Below, one piece after another: positions 11,448 to 23,596 of a stretch of 64,000 nt of DNA (positions are counted from its first letter, which is position 1; each line of letters opens with the position of its first letter). Position numbers and translations under genes: made by a program. Location: the NCBI GenBank assembly GCA_034638255.1, contig JAWPGT010000056.1, positions 1 to 64,000 of the forward strand. The letters are read 5' to 3'. This DNA comes from Coprinus comatus. Its lineage: Eukaryota > Basidiomycota > Agaricomycetes > Agaricales > Agaricaceae. Under the pieces are notes generated by a model, which did not search any database, was not told the origin of the DNA, and worked only from the letters and a program-made list of their open reading frames with translations.

Positions 11448-13321
11448 AATTATGGTTCTGAGTTTTGAGGAATAGTAAGACGTGGAGGAAAGAGACCTAG
11501 AATATAACCGACTGCATTAATGATTGGATTTGACCCTGCGCTGGAAGCTTCACGTGACCTGATTTAAGCGTTCTAGGACCATGTGCCTGACCCAGCCTGA
11601 CCCTATATTTGGTTGAAATTCCTCCGAGTGCCCGAATGTCTTCCGTTGATGTTTGATATTTCGGATACCGTTATTCGCACATTACCAATACCTACACTCT
11701 GATATTTTTTCTGGGTTTTATTTATTTATTATTGGATTTATAGATGATTTGCGAGCTGATCGATGGTCTGTACTACACACTGACTACACATCGTCACTTC
11801 CGTAGACATCGGCTACGGGCTATCAGCCCGCAATCGAGAACGCGCGCTCATATCGGTAAGGGATACCATCCAACAGCCTTATCTTCCACAAGTCTTATAT
11901 TTTGTTTATTGCTGCAGTTTCAGACCGTGGTTATAGCTGTCAACTAAACCAACAGACCACACTTGTTTGTAATTTTTTTCTCAGGCCAAACTAATTTTAG
12001 TGTCTGTACTGACGTAGGGATATATATAGCCGACACATACCCACGGCACAAATATTGCATCGCATTCGCTGATATGAACTATAAGTATGAAACCCCCGGT
12101 AGGTTTCGAGGAACGAACTACAGCTGTTCTTGTGTTTGAGTCCTTGATAAATTGAGGCTCGACTCCTTATCTACCTCCGAGGACCCTACCAACACATCGT
12201 CTAGCGATGACAAATGCTTTGGTTGCTAGAAAAATGTAAGTAAAATGAAGGATAAATCTTGGTACGCATAGTAATTTTATGAATATCGTAGGCATGGCTC
12301 CAGAGCCTGAACTTGAAAGTTGTACTCGCATCCCACTAATACCTCCTCCAGAGCCCGGAAGATTTACCAGTTTTAAATGAATACTCCCAAAGAATGACTT
12401 CCGGCTCCAGAGTCCGAAGTGAGTACTCCTATGTTGTCATTTTCTCGGGTCGTCATGAGGTGGGTCCAAAGTCACACGAGCGGAGAAAGAACCCAAAAGC
12501 GAAAGGAATACCATTGTGATTGATAAGAATCTCGAAAAGGCAACAATTACATCATAGACCAGAAGAAAAGGCAAACAACTCTCTCCAAGCACCGCGAGGT
12601 CACTACTAGATGACTATGGCTTAATGTGAGGCCTTTTTCTGCTCCACTTCCCTCCGCTAGATGTCAAATAAACTTTGCCGACAATTCTGCACCGTGGCAT
12701 GGTGCAAATAGCAAAACTAGTCTCAAGCTGTTTTCTTATTAAATAGCTCCCATGACAAGTGAACGCAGAAAACAACCCCAAATGTGGCTGTTTTCTGGAT
12801 CATCTTCTGTCTATGATGTAGTTGTGATGAATGTTGGTTATTGAACAGCGGATTGGAAGCTCATTGATAAGTATAGCTAGAAGAACTTTACGAAAGGACC
12901 CCAATTCTGCTATTGATGGATGTTTGTGGAGCCATGTAGTAATCAACGGACGTCGACTACGTGATTTTTGTTAATGCAGAAAAAAATCTTAACGCTGTAC
13001 AACACACACACTCTCTCTGACATAATATTACTCTTGTTGATTTGCAGCTGGAGGAGTAAGTGAGTAACGTAAGTACATAGTTGGAGCAGTAGTTTTCACA
13101 TCACAGAGGGTTGTGGTATTTTAAGGAACGTATGACAGCCATCGGACTACGTAGATCTCAAGATCATCCTTCTCCGGAAATGGGAAGAGCGGCAAGGTAT
13201 ATAATTGCAACGGTTGTCTAACCCTACTACGCCCTTGTGGGACTCCTTGGCTTCCCCCAATTATTACCTTTTTCTATCATCTTCCTTATTGTAAAAAAGA
13301 AACCACCAGCCCAGTGTTAAA
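11448..13321. other. Intergenic, no supported gene
   Basis: About 1.9 kb between the divergent hydrolase and phosphatase genes. Reading frames are short and interrupted. Both promoters must lie here. No repeat or RNA gene was recognised. Confidence 0.45.
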
Positions 13322-15130
13322 ATGACTATCGGACGACCGAGTTCTAATGAGATTCTGAAAGACCAGTTGTATTTGGGCAAGTACGTGGTAATTTACGACT
13401 CAGCACTCGTTAATGTATTGTTGACAAATATTTCTTGTTAGTCTGGCCTCTGCACAATCCCATGAACATAGACAAAAACTCCAAGTAACACACATCGTTT
13501 CTGTTTGTCAAGAATACCTGCCAACGGGTGGAGGTCCCAACAGTCACCTACACATCCCGGTCGACGACACAGAATATGAAGACCTGCTCATACATCTACC
13601 GAGAGCGTATAGGTTTATACAAGCAGCTTTGAATGATGGAGGTAGAGTTTTGGTTCATTGTGTTATGGGTATATCAAGGAGTGCTACCGTTGTTGCTGGC
13701 TTTCGTGAGTTCCAACGTCGTTATTGTCTAGTAATCTACATAACGCTCATTACTTTCAATAGTCATGCAAAGTAGAAAAATGGATGCTCGATCTGCTATG
13801 CGGTATATTAAGCAACGTGAGTCAAGTCTTTGATCAACCTTTAGCTACATAGTGTGTATGTGTGGGGTACGGTTCTTACCCTACTATAACAGGTCGACCT
13901 CAAGTTCATCCAAATTATGGCTTCATTAAACAACTCGACACATATGCAAAATGTCATTATGAACCTTCACCCTCTAATGCTGCTTATCGTTCATGGAAGA
14001 AACGCCAACAACAAGATGTAACAAACTTTCTTAATCAATTGGTGGATACTGTTTCGATTATTCCGGATAAATTGTTGTTAAATAGGTGGGTTATAATGTG
14101 AGGGTAACAGAAGCCAGGGAAGTAAATGCGAGTCGAATGGTTTCTGTTGTAGTTACCCTCTCTATTTTTATTATTATCCAATCGCCTTGTTTACTAACAT
14201 TTTGAATTTTTGGACTTTTTTATACTCCTCTCCCGTATTATTGCTTGCGCTTTCTGTACGTTTTCCTTCTTATTTTCTTTCCTGGGTTTCTCTCTCCAAC
14301 ATATGGTTTAAACCCACTTTTTTGTTGTAGTGATGAAACAGCGCAACATCGCATCAGATGAAGCATTCTCAATGATTGAAGATATCCTTCCATTATTCAA
14401 TCCCACAGTCAACTTCTCAAGGAACCTCGATATATATGAAGCTTGTGGTTATCAACCGAGTCAAGATCATCCAGTGGTTGAAGAATGGTTGTCACCCAAC
14501 GATTCTTTCGAATCTCGATTGAAATTGGGAAAAGTTACAAGCAAAAATGGGACTAGAGGTTCTGGTGATGATGATGATTTAAGGGGATCAACACCGCGTG
14601 TATCAAGTTCGGCATCATATTATCGAACACCAATTCCAACTTCAACGCCAACTCTTACTAAACAAATATATAGATATGGATATGGATGTGGATATGAAGC
14701 TCGTACTCCAAGTCCTTTACGAAATTCGTCTACGAATCCATTCGAGGAATCATTTGAAGTTGCCAACATAAACTCCAACGCGGTGGACTCCAGTAAATCG
14801 AAATCGAAATCGAAATCGGATGCGAACGATAATAATAATAAATTGGGTATGGATATGGAAGCGAAGGCTTTGGAATTGTTAAGCGAGACTGGGTTTGATT
14901 TGAATGCGTTTGGGAATGCGTTGAAGGAAATTGGGAGGACAAGTTTGAGTGCTACTAGTAATGGTAAAAGTGAAGGAAATGGTAATGGAAGATCACCAAT
15001 AAAATCACCAATAAAATCATCACATGTTGGTGTTGGGTCGGAGAGCGGAACAGGATTTGGAAAGATGTCAGTTAGTTGGAGACAGCAGGTTGAAGTTGAT
15101 AAGTCGAGCAAGAGACAACAGGCTGCCTGA
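13322..15130 (+). CDS. Dual-specificity protein phosphatase with Ser-rich tail
   Basis: Exons 13322-13380, 13442-13704, 13763-13816 and 13893 to about 14086 give a typical compact DSP core. It has NEILKDQLYLGNLASAQ, then HIPVDDTEYEDLLIHLP, then the catalytic loop VHCVMGISRSATVV (H-C-x5-R-S, with Cys nucleophile and Arg), then MRYIKQRRPQVHPNYGFIKQL. Such enzymes remove phosphate from Tyr and Ser/Thr of target kinases. The last exon (14331-15130) encodes about 260 residues, largely Ser/Asn-rich and disordered. It does not join the upstream exon in one frame: the only good donor (AG/GTGGGT, 14087) and acceptor (14330) give SDETAQHRIR then a stop, while the long frame is shifted by one base near 14353. 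The tail therefore needs an indel or an unseen splice. The core itself is intact. Confidence 0.8.
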
Positions 15131-15215
15131 AAGGTTGAAGAAATGGTTTTTGAAATACCAGGCCCAGGAGTCGTGTATCGGAGTTGAGTTGACAACATTT
15201 AGCGTTGAACGTTGA

Positions 15216-17120
15216 GTGGTGTTTTGTTTTTATACCCTACTTTGTAATGTAAATCGGGAGCCGTACGACTCTTTTGGAGGGAAATTGCCTCAAAATGCTA
15301 CTTTTGGAGTTTTCGATAATATTCCAACTTGTTTCGAAGAATTTCGGAGTTTGGTACTTGCCAGTGACACCCATTGGGACCCTGATATGGACAACGTGGG
15401 ATTACCGGATTTCAGCGCTTCAATACACCATCTCTTTTTGCATTCACCATGTTCCACAGCTTTGTAGTACCCAAACTTGTTCCACGTCTGCCAACCTGGG
15501 CAGAAACCGGACAAAATGTTCTTCTTTCTATGCCCACCAACAAACCTTTTCTTGCGCTTTACATCCAGTTGTCCAAAAAGAGTGTACGCTCCCGTACCCC
15601 ATACTTGTTTGTGGTTTCAAACGAGAAACCTACTGCACCTGATTGGGAATATTTGATCTTGGATAACGCAAATAATGCTGGTTCAGATAGAACATTGACT
15701 GTCGTTCCTCCTCTTCCTTTCCAAAATCCTCTTAGCCTTATCATTACTCCGCGTATTAGCGGCGCATTCCCTGATACTGAAAGTTTTGAACTGTTATCTA
15801 ACTTGGAAAACTATCGACTAGATGACATTAGCCTTGACCGATTTCTACGTGCTTTGGACCAAACGAAACCTTCCTTACCCCTCTTGGTATACACTGGAGG
15901 CGATGATAAACCTAGTGAAGGGTCAAGATGGAGTCCTTGGGAGTATTTGATGGTGGCGGAACGCGAAATACCTTTTTTATATCGTGGCACAGAAGTACAA
16001 TTTTACTTTGATTTGGTTCCATTCAAGTCGCTTGCTTCCACGTTGACGCCTCATGTGTTTGATGAATTGGCCTTGCTGTACCGGTATGTCAACCATTGGC
16101 TGGTATAATGGACTAAGTTGGCTGATATGCACTGACTATCCCAGGTTTGTATATGATTATACCTGGAAGGACTGTGAACGCACAATTGAATATGTTCAGG
16201 AGGTGCGAAAGGTGCGCAAATTGCATTTAGATTTTCGTATCAAGTTATCGGACTCATCTGATGTTAATACTGCTAGTGTGGCAAGTCGGAGAATATAGTT
16301 CCACATTCTCTAGCTCTGCTCGAAAAGTACCCTGATCCTTTGGTGGATTCTCAACGTGCTTACACATGTCACCTAAAAGAACTAATTGGCCGACCAAAAA
16401 TCTGATGACGGTGACCAAGATTCTGTGACTAAAGAGCGCATTCCAATGTGGGATCCACCCATTGCATTAGAAACACCTGCTGTAAAAATCTCGCATGATA
16501 TTCAAGTCATTGTTTTTGATAAGAATGTTCTCATTGCAGGGATTTCCACCTAATTATTGTCATTTCTGACTTGTTGAAACACTAATTTTCTCCTCTTATA
16601 GGATTATGACGGTCCCCTCACAGACGCCCTTACGCGTATATTCCCTCCTTTGGTACACCAATTATCTCCCACACAACTGCTACACCTGTATGTTGAATAC
16701 GAAACCCTACAAGCATATCATGGCGAACCCGACTCTCCAGAGTCCATAGTCCAAAATATCGCGCGTTACTTGTCTGTATCTGTGGATGCAGGATTCGCCA
16801 AAACACAGCTGACACAATACGGCCAACCACGACTTTTTTCTGGAATTCATATCATCGCATCGTTTCAAGAACAAGGTTACTCACTGACTGTTCTTTCTTT
16901 TCTCGAAATTCCACCGCTTCTCCATGATATACCAAGGTTAATGCCCATTTCGTACTCAGAGGACTGGCCAAACCTGCTTGTCAAAGAATATTCGTCTGTA
17001 CAACGAAACCAAATACTGGTTGTTACAAGTGACATGTATCGTACTGGAGTGCTTGCTAGCAGGTCGGGATTTCGTACGGCATTCGTAAACAATCCCAATA
17101 CTCGCAGCGCTGACTCCTGA
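15216..17120 (+). pseudogene. HAD-like hydrolase domain with unknown N-terminal region, broken frames
   Basis: Coding texture runs across this stretch but switches frame. Segments are 15240-15450, 15455-16083 joined to 16145-16298 by a clean 61-bp intron, 16290-16400, 16410-16540, and 16602-17120. The first 350 or so residues match nothing I recognise. The last segment resembles haloacid-dehalogenase-type proteins: DYDGPLTDAL as motif I, a helical cap (LLHLYVEYETLQAYHG), SLTVLSFLE where motif II is expected, and ILVVTSDMYRTGVLASRSGF like the late LHVAGSLYHD-type segment. The expected intron donor before DYDG reads GATAAG rather than GTAAG. Frame breaks near 15450, 16290 and 17110 make it a probable pseudogene. 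Sequence error is the alternative. Confidence 0.5.
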
Positions 17121-18378
17121 GCTATTCCTTCCTACTGCACCACCAACCCTCAAATTTCCTACATTACTGGTATTACTGGATGCTCTTCGACTGGATCCCT
17201 CGTCCTTACCAATACCAAGCGACCCTTTAAAAAACCTGGATTCCTCTCCTCCAATGCAATTTCAGGACTGTTATCAAGTTACGAACCGGCTTGGGTCCGG
17301 ATCATTTGGTACGCCGTCAACTTGATTGTTTTTTGAGGCTACTAAATCTGTTGGGCCGAGTCTACGATACCATACAGATTCATACAGGTGCACACGTTGC
17401 TGTCAAATATGAAAGTAGAGAATTTGAGGATAATATACTTCACTTACCTTATGAAGCCGCCATTTACTCGCAACTTGAGGGTATACCGGGTATACCTCGT
17501 ATCCATTGGAGTGATGTTCAAGAAACAGCATCTTTTATTATGATGGATAAGCTTGGGCCTAGCTTGGATAAATTGAAAAGCTTTTGTCAAGGGAGATTTA
17601 CGGTAAAGACTGTACTTATGATTGGAGAACAGATGGTCCGTTACCTCAGTATTTATTTGTCCAAATGACTCACCGTGTTTTTTCTTCTTCTTTCTACGTA
17701 GCTCTCGATCATCGAAGCAATTCACTCTCGAGTTGTCATTATCCGTGACATCAAGCCAAGCAACATGGCAATGGGTTTGTCAGGAGATTGTAGGCAATTG
17801 ATTTTGGCATTGGTAAACTATGGTTGGACCCTACCACAGGAAAACATATTCCATTCCGTGAAGGAAAGAGACATCTTGGAACTAATAGATATGCCAGCAT
17901 TAATGCAAATCTAGGTCGAGGTGAGAATATACAATGTAGTTCTCTGTTGGACACTCAATATGTCCTTCTTAATTCAGAGTCAAGTCGTCGAGATGATATT
18001 GAATCATTAGGATACGTACTGCTTGATTTCTTGCATGGGCGACTACCCTGGAGTGCTATATTTGCTTCAAGCTCCAAAGCAAAAGTAAAGCGTATTGGAG
18101 AAATGAAGTCGGGTAAACCACTCAGTGATCTTCTTGCCCACAAAGATACACCTAAATGTTTCGTGGATTACTTTGAACACTGTAAGAATTTGGCTTTTGA
18201 AGAGAAACCGCGCATGTTATGAAGGTTATTCAAAATGGAGGCAGAGAACAGGGGATTAGGAAAATATGATTGGTACACTGGTGAAGCTGGAGCATTGTTA
18301 CCGGGAGAGTATAAGTTTAATCCTCAGTCCTTGGAATTTCTGAGATGGAAGCGTTTTGGGGACCAATATGTGATATGA
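17121..18378 (+). pseudogene. CK1-like protein kinase, degenerate
   Basis: Casein-kinase-1 architecture is clear: NRLGSGSFG as the P-loop, HTGAHVAVKYES with the ATP-binding Lys, GIPRIHW, MDKLGPSLDKL, FTVKTVLMIGEQM, IRDIKPSNMAMG, then DFGIGKLWLDPTTGKHIPF and RRDDIESLGYVLLDFLHGRL, ending FEEKP. Introns at 17309-17360 and 17636-17701 fit. It looks inactive or broken. The HRD histidine is Ile, one base is missing before the DFG segment near 17795, and an in-frame TGA (18220-18222) interrupts the C-lobe. The sequence then continues as RLFKMEAENRGLGKYDW to a stop at 18376-18378. A short start at 17254 is possible. Upstream, an open but ATG-less frame rich in Leu/Pro links back toward the HAD-like region, so the two may once have been one gene. 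Confidence 0.65.
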
Positions 18379-18689
18379 ACCCCTTCAACTAATAAATACG
18401 TCAGATAAATCTGAAATGAATTGTTAATTTTGTAGTTGCAGCGGGCAACAAGTACGTAGGCGTTGTAAAATGTGACATATATAAACGAATATGTAGATGG
18501 GATTTGGGATTGGAAGACAATTTCGAGTACTAGAAGTACTTCTGTTCTACTTTTCCACAATCCCATTGCCTGTGTTTATCTTTGTAACTGATCTCCTCCC
18601 TATTTCATAACACAATCAATTCAGCACAAGGTGCAAGTGGCCATGACATTGGTCAATGCTTACTGATTCGCTTATTCAAGGCTTGAATC
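18379..18689. other. Intergenic between CK1-like and FunK1 remnants
   Basis: About 310 bp with no coding signal, lying between two converging pseudogenes. Confidence 0.4.
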
Positions 18690-19620
18690 AATTGAGGAAT
18701 AGAAGCCAATGGCCTTTCCGGGTTTTACCAGAGGGGAAGAAAAGATACTTGTCATGGAATATGTTAACCGGATCTTCACATAGCTTTCTCTTTTTACTTT
18801 CTTCGTGCCAATTATCTTCCCAGTGGACGCCACTCCTAAACTCAGGATTATTAAACCTTACAGAATGTTGAAAGAATTGTGCTTTCATGGCGGCCAGTTT
18901 GCGCAACCTTGTATTTATATCATCAGTTGTCCAATACTCAATATCCATAGGCCATTGGGTACAGGGACGTCAAAAGTTGTGTGCGGGTAAGAAGTTGGTT
19001 TTCGGGGAGCTGTGTTGCGAACGGGAATAGGTAAAGAACGTAAAATAGACTTTCCACCTAACACGAAGCACTGAATAATCAGGGAGAATTATCATAGTTG
19101 AGTTCCACTTACATCATCAGCAACATTACGACAAGGATTGTATATCATGCCTTCCAAAACTGCAATTGACATGTAGGCACGAATTCCCTGAAATATCGTT
19201 TGAGGAGGACAAACAATTTGGCCATCGTTAACATCCTTAGTATGGATGAGACTAGCAAGATCGAAGTCGTGAAGAACACCATAGATACCCTTTGGTGAAG
19301 AGACCTTCCTGCGACACAACACAACCTTCGATTCTGGTGCAAAAGGTTTAGCGAAGATTATAGGATCCTCCTGTGAAAGTAAGATGTTCCCATCACTGAT
19401 GTTTCGATGGAGGAACCCTTTTTTATGTAGCCAGTTGATTGCTAAATAACCACCATCACCACAGGTTATACAGACAAGTGGCAGGCCACCGGATACTTAA
19501 TGACGTACCTCTGAGACCATCCACGATCGCATGAACGACTTCCTTGAACTTTTTGTACTGAGACAATGTACGTTTAAACAGCGAGATCGTTAGTGAAGCA
19601 TCTGACGAACTCAGATGCGT
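18690..19620 (-). pseudogene. FunK1-type kinase, C-terminal half, cut by retrotransposon
   Basis: On the minus strand from 19620 the frame reads THLSSSDASLTISLFKRTLS, then KEVVHAIVDGLR. A donor at 19508 leads, after a roughly 65-bp intron, to INWLHKKGFLHRNISDGNIL and KGIYGVLHDFDLASL, then CPPQTIFQGIRAYMSIAVL. This is the C-lobe of the basidiomycete FunK1 family (HRD-I-S-x-G-N, then DFDLA, then a GTRPFMA-like segment). Here HRD reads HRN, so the catalytic Asp is Asn. A further fragment at 18688-18948 carries a plausible C-terminus (HWEDNWHEESKKRK). The expected HDLES segment between them is not seen. The 5' half of the gene lies about 10.5 kb away at 30108-31948, on the same strand. Confidence 0.7.
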
Positions 19621-19772
19621 TTTCTTGTAGAAGAGTCACGTGCTTAACACGACTCAACTCGCGTTTCAATTAGTCTCAGTTTCCTATCTACTGCTACGCG
19701 TACTCATACTCGTACCCACAAATCACATTCTCATTAAACCAATTCCTTCACAACATATACCACCAACCTACC

Positions 19773-21949
19773 ATGGTCAACAACAGCAGATCCAACATTT
19801 CAACTGACACCGGAACAAGACAAACCAATAATCAAGAGGCTCACATGCGAAGATTCTCCAAGCCTTTGTCTTCCTTAAACAAGAAACAACTACTCGAGTT
19901 GGCGAACTACATCGAACTCCCAGAAGATGAGAACAACCCGAGGCTCACCGTTGTTATCTTAAGAAGAAACATCAAGAATTATTTCAACGAAATACCGGAA
20001 CTTAAGGAGAATCCAATCTACGTTGGACTCTTCCCAAAACCTAGAAGACCTGGTAGGCCAGCATCCAATAGGCCAAGGGTACCAAGGACAAACAACGCAG
20101 AACCCAATCCAAGGAACCAGACACCCCATGATACGCGAAGACCTCCGGCACCAACCATCGACCAAAACGATTCATCTGAAGAATCCGAATGGGGAGGAAT
20201 CTCAAGCAGTCCCATCTCAACCCGGTCCAATTCGTCAACGGACTCATCCCCAGAAACACCAGATATACCTCGTCCGACAACAGTAGTCAACACAACCCCA
20301 AATCCCAGTACTCAACTTCAAGACCAAACTACTACTGGACGACCCATAGCATATCAAGAACCCCAAAACCAAAACCAGACACAACCACCACAACGACATC
20401 GACAACAACAACAACGTTTCGATGTTTCTAACGCGACATCAACCCCGATAAACAACCTAGGGGACCCATTCGCAAGACCAAGCAACCTCGGCAATGGCCC
20501 CCAACAAGGACCAGCACCAAACACAAACAATTCATCAGGCAGTCAAGCTCACAACTCCAGAAACTCAATTTCCACAAACACGAACGGTAAGTCGACGTCT
20601 CCTATCCCAGCTATCATACATTATACCGGCGCCCGTACGGGGGTATGCCAATTTGTCTACGGACCTTTGCCCACGGGCAATACTTTGTCATGCAGTATTT
20701 CATGTACTCAACCCACGGGCCACGATTTACTATCACATATACATATTTTACTGCGTACGAGCAGAATATGTCCCAGATAGGGGACACTTAAAATCTCCAC
20801 ATGTGATTACACACATACACCCAACCGACCGGGTCCATCTTCCCTTACGAGGGTCACCGAGCCCGAACAAGGTCATACCCCCATTTCAAACATAAACCAA
20901 TTCCGAGAGAATCAAACTTACAAATTACCCATAAATAAATAGATGTCTCCCTCTCCGACGTCAACAACAATGAACACATTGTCACCCAACGCGATCAAAG
21001 AGGTTACATCGAATTCACAACTGGACAACAATGTGACGAAGCACCCGTAGAAATCCCAGACAATATTTGGGCCAGGTTCAGAAAGGGCAGAGGCTGGGAG
21101 ACGCACATACCTTTGACATATCTGACAGACAGAAGATGTCTCTCCAGGGCCATCAACCACGTTGATAGCCAAGATGTTCGCATGGATTACAACGGGAATC
21201 TTACACTGACGGACAAACCTCTGAACAAGGCAGAAGAGGATAAATTGAATTTCGAGGAATGGCACCAAGCATGGAGCTGCCTTTTATATATGATAAAATC
21301 CATGAACTCCCACAAATTATATACAGCATGGAATGCTCACTTCGAACGAATACTCAATACCAATGACAAATCCCAGAACTGGGATATTTGGTTGACTTAT
21401 GATATTGCCATCAGAAGACAAAGCTGGCAATATGCCCTAGACCCAGCTGCCCTCCAGGAAAAGATCTGGAAAACTGCCGAGTCACAGTGCATATATGCAC
21501 GTTTAGTTAAATCTAATCACCAGCTTAATACTCAGAACCAAAGACCGACATACGACAACCTCCCTTTCCAACACAACCAACCCAACAACCACTACAATAA
21601 CTATAACCCATATCAAGTCGGACCTCCATGTCAACAACAAGGATACAACCCTTACCAGCGACAGAGCTCCAATAACTTTCGGAGGAATCAAGGATCCTCA
21701 AACACAAATAACACATGGAAACAACCAAGTCAGTGTTTTCTCTGTGGAGATAAAAACCACCAATCCATTGTCTGCACATCATCATTCATGGTCAACGGCA
21801 ACCCAATCCTACTCCCACAAGGACCCAATCCGAGGAGTACCAGGTTTGACAGTGAAGGAAAATTCTATTGCTACAAATTCAAAGGGGTCGTGGGCTGCCA
21901 ACAACCACCAGCCCCAAACCATGGAGTTCACCAATGTACACTGTGCTGA
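19773..21949 (+). CDS. DIRS-like element gag protein, spliced
   Basis: Exon 1 (19773-20586) starts MVNNSRSNISTDTGTRQTNN and has a long Pro/Asn/Gln/Ser-rich disordered part. A GTAAGT donor at 20587 and an AAATAG acceptor at 20942 remove 356 nt and keep the frame: the split codon gives Asp and the protein continues VSLSDVNNNEHIV. Exon 2 encodes a helical gag-like region (WARFRKGRGWETHIPLTYL), then an Asn/Tyr/Gln-rich stretch, then one zinc knuckle, CFLCGDKNHQSIVC (C-x2-C-x4-H-x4-C). Total is about 606 aa. Unspliced, the frame would stop near 20780. The end overlaps the start of the RT frame. Confidence 0.7.
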
Positions 21950-23129
21950 TCAACCGATCATGGAGCACAATCATGCAAATCTGTATGATTCTCTCCCAGT
22001 GATCACCCCACTTGTACATAACGAATGGAAAAATATTTTACAATGCCTCAACCTATTAGACACCTTCCCCGACATCCCATCCAGCATTGAGTTCGGTTTC
22101 GATATGGGAGTTAAAACTCCCATCAATTCAACCTACACTCCGAAAAACCATAAATCAGCCATAGACCACCCCAACATCATTGAAAAGTACATTGAAAAAG
22201 AACTTACTGCCAGTCGTTACAGCAGCCCATACTCAAAATCACAACTCCACCAAAAAATCGGAGAATTCCGCTCATCCCCTCTTGGAACCATTCCCAAAGC
22301 CAATAGCCAAGATGAATTCAGGGTTATTCAAGATTTCTCATTCCCACGAAATGATAGAGAAATTAAGTCAGTGAATGAAGACATAAACCCTGACGAATTC
22401 ACCTGTAATTGGGGCTCATTCACCAAAGTCTACAAATTGGTAGAAACAGCTCCACCGGGAACCCAAGCCGTGACAATGGACGTAGACGCAGCCTTCCGGT
22501 GTTGCCCAATTTCACCAGCTCAACAGAGATACTTCATCGTTTCCTGGAACGAAAAGTTCTACATCGATCATTGTGCCCCATTCGGGGCAAGCAGTTCTGG
22601 AGGCGTTTTCGGGAGATTAGCGGATGCAATGTCCGAAATCATTCGAAGACATACAAACTCACCTTGTGAAAACTGGGTAGACGATTTCTTGTTCTTAAGA
22701 TACCTAATGGAAAAACTCGGAAACTCCTCACCAGAACCAAAGTCATACACATATGATCTCAACCTCATAGAGAAGATTGCAGCACCACTTGGATGGCCAT
22801 GGAAACCATCCAAGACAGTCCCATTTGCATCTGTCTTTCGCTACCTAGGTTTCCTATGGGACCTTGAAGCCAAAACTGTTAGCATCCCAGAGGACAAACA
22901 AGAGAAATACTTAAGAAGGTTATCATCCTGGCCAAGCTCCTTAAACAAATTCACAAAACGCGAAGCTGAAACACTACTTGGCACCTTAGTACACTGCTCC
23001 CTAGCACTCCCCGATGGCAGATCTCGTTTACCCGCATTATCAAAATTCGTACACTCTTTCAAGAGTTTGTCACCCTTCGCTAGGAGATTTCCAAATGCAA
23101 CCATCAGGAGCGACATAATCTGGTGGATA
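21920..23129 (+). CDS. DIRS-like reverse transcriptase, 5' part of RT-RNase H ORF
   Basis: This frame overlaps the gag end; the likely start is the ATG of MEFTNVHCADQPIMEHNHAN near 21920. Reverse-transcriptase motifs in order are SPLGTIPKANSQDEFRVIQD (fingers), TMDVDAAFRCCPISP (motif A, catalytic Asp), FGASSSGGVFGRLADAM (motif B) and ENWVDDFLFL (motif C, with VDD in place of YxDD, as in DIRS-type enzymes). A connection region, KREAETLLGTLVHCSLALPD, follows. The enzyme copies element RNA into DNA. The frame is cut at 23129 by a solo LTR just after DIIWWI; the rest of the protein resumes beyond it. Confidence 0.8.
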
Positions 23130-23463
23130 TGTCAGAATGGTAGAGAGTGATGTTGAGAATGAGAGTGAAGTTGAGAGAGAGTTAAGCTCAGACACAGACA
23201 CAGACACAGAAAGAAGGGAATTGATTAGATGGTTTGGCTAAGACATGAGGGACTTATATATCTACCAGAACAAAGAACAACCAAAAGGGGAGAACAATAA
23301 GGACCCTTGCCAGCACACAAAGGGAATATGTAAGTAACATAATAAGGGAAAAGAACATTATGAAAGAGTCCAGAACATCAGGATAAGATAAGTGGAGTGA
23401 TTAGGAAAGATGGATAAGATAAGGAGATATCTGGGAAAAACCTAACAGGATAAACAACTTACA
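23130..23463. repeat. Solo LTR inserted in the DIRS-like element
   Basis: A 334-bp segment begins TGTCAG and ends TTACA. It interrupts the RT-RNase H frame between DIIWWI and the CSSKIIPPPPP stretch. It is flanked by GGATA (23125-23129) and AGATA (23464-23468), a 5-bp duplication with one mismatch. No coding sequence is inside. It differs in sequence from the 347-bp copia LTRs, so it comes from another family. A solo LTR left by recombination is the simplest reading. Confidence 0.6.
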
Positions 23464-23596
23464 AGATAGCACCTGCTCCTCCAAAATCATCCCACCACCC
23501 CCGCCATGTCTAATTGAATTCTGGGTAGATGCATCCACATCATGGGGAATCGGTGTGATATTCGGAAATGAATGGAAATCCTGGAAGTTAAAGAAA
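23464..23596 (+). CDS. DIRS-like RNase H, first fragment
   Basis: Between the solo LTR and the copia element lies SSKIIPPPPPCLIEF and then WVDASTSWGIGVIFGNEWKS. The latter is the first catalytic-Asp strand of the DIRS-type RNase H. The frame relative to the RT part is shifted by one base around the CCAAAATC tract. The fragment ends with KLKK, and the next residues (GWDNHPEHTIGWAEI) lie after the copia element. Confidence 0.7.

Noticed and set aside
14620..15198. Minus-strand frame of 192 codons
   Set aside because: Antisense of the low-complexity phosphatase tail; Leu/Pro/Phe-rich with no motif.
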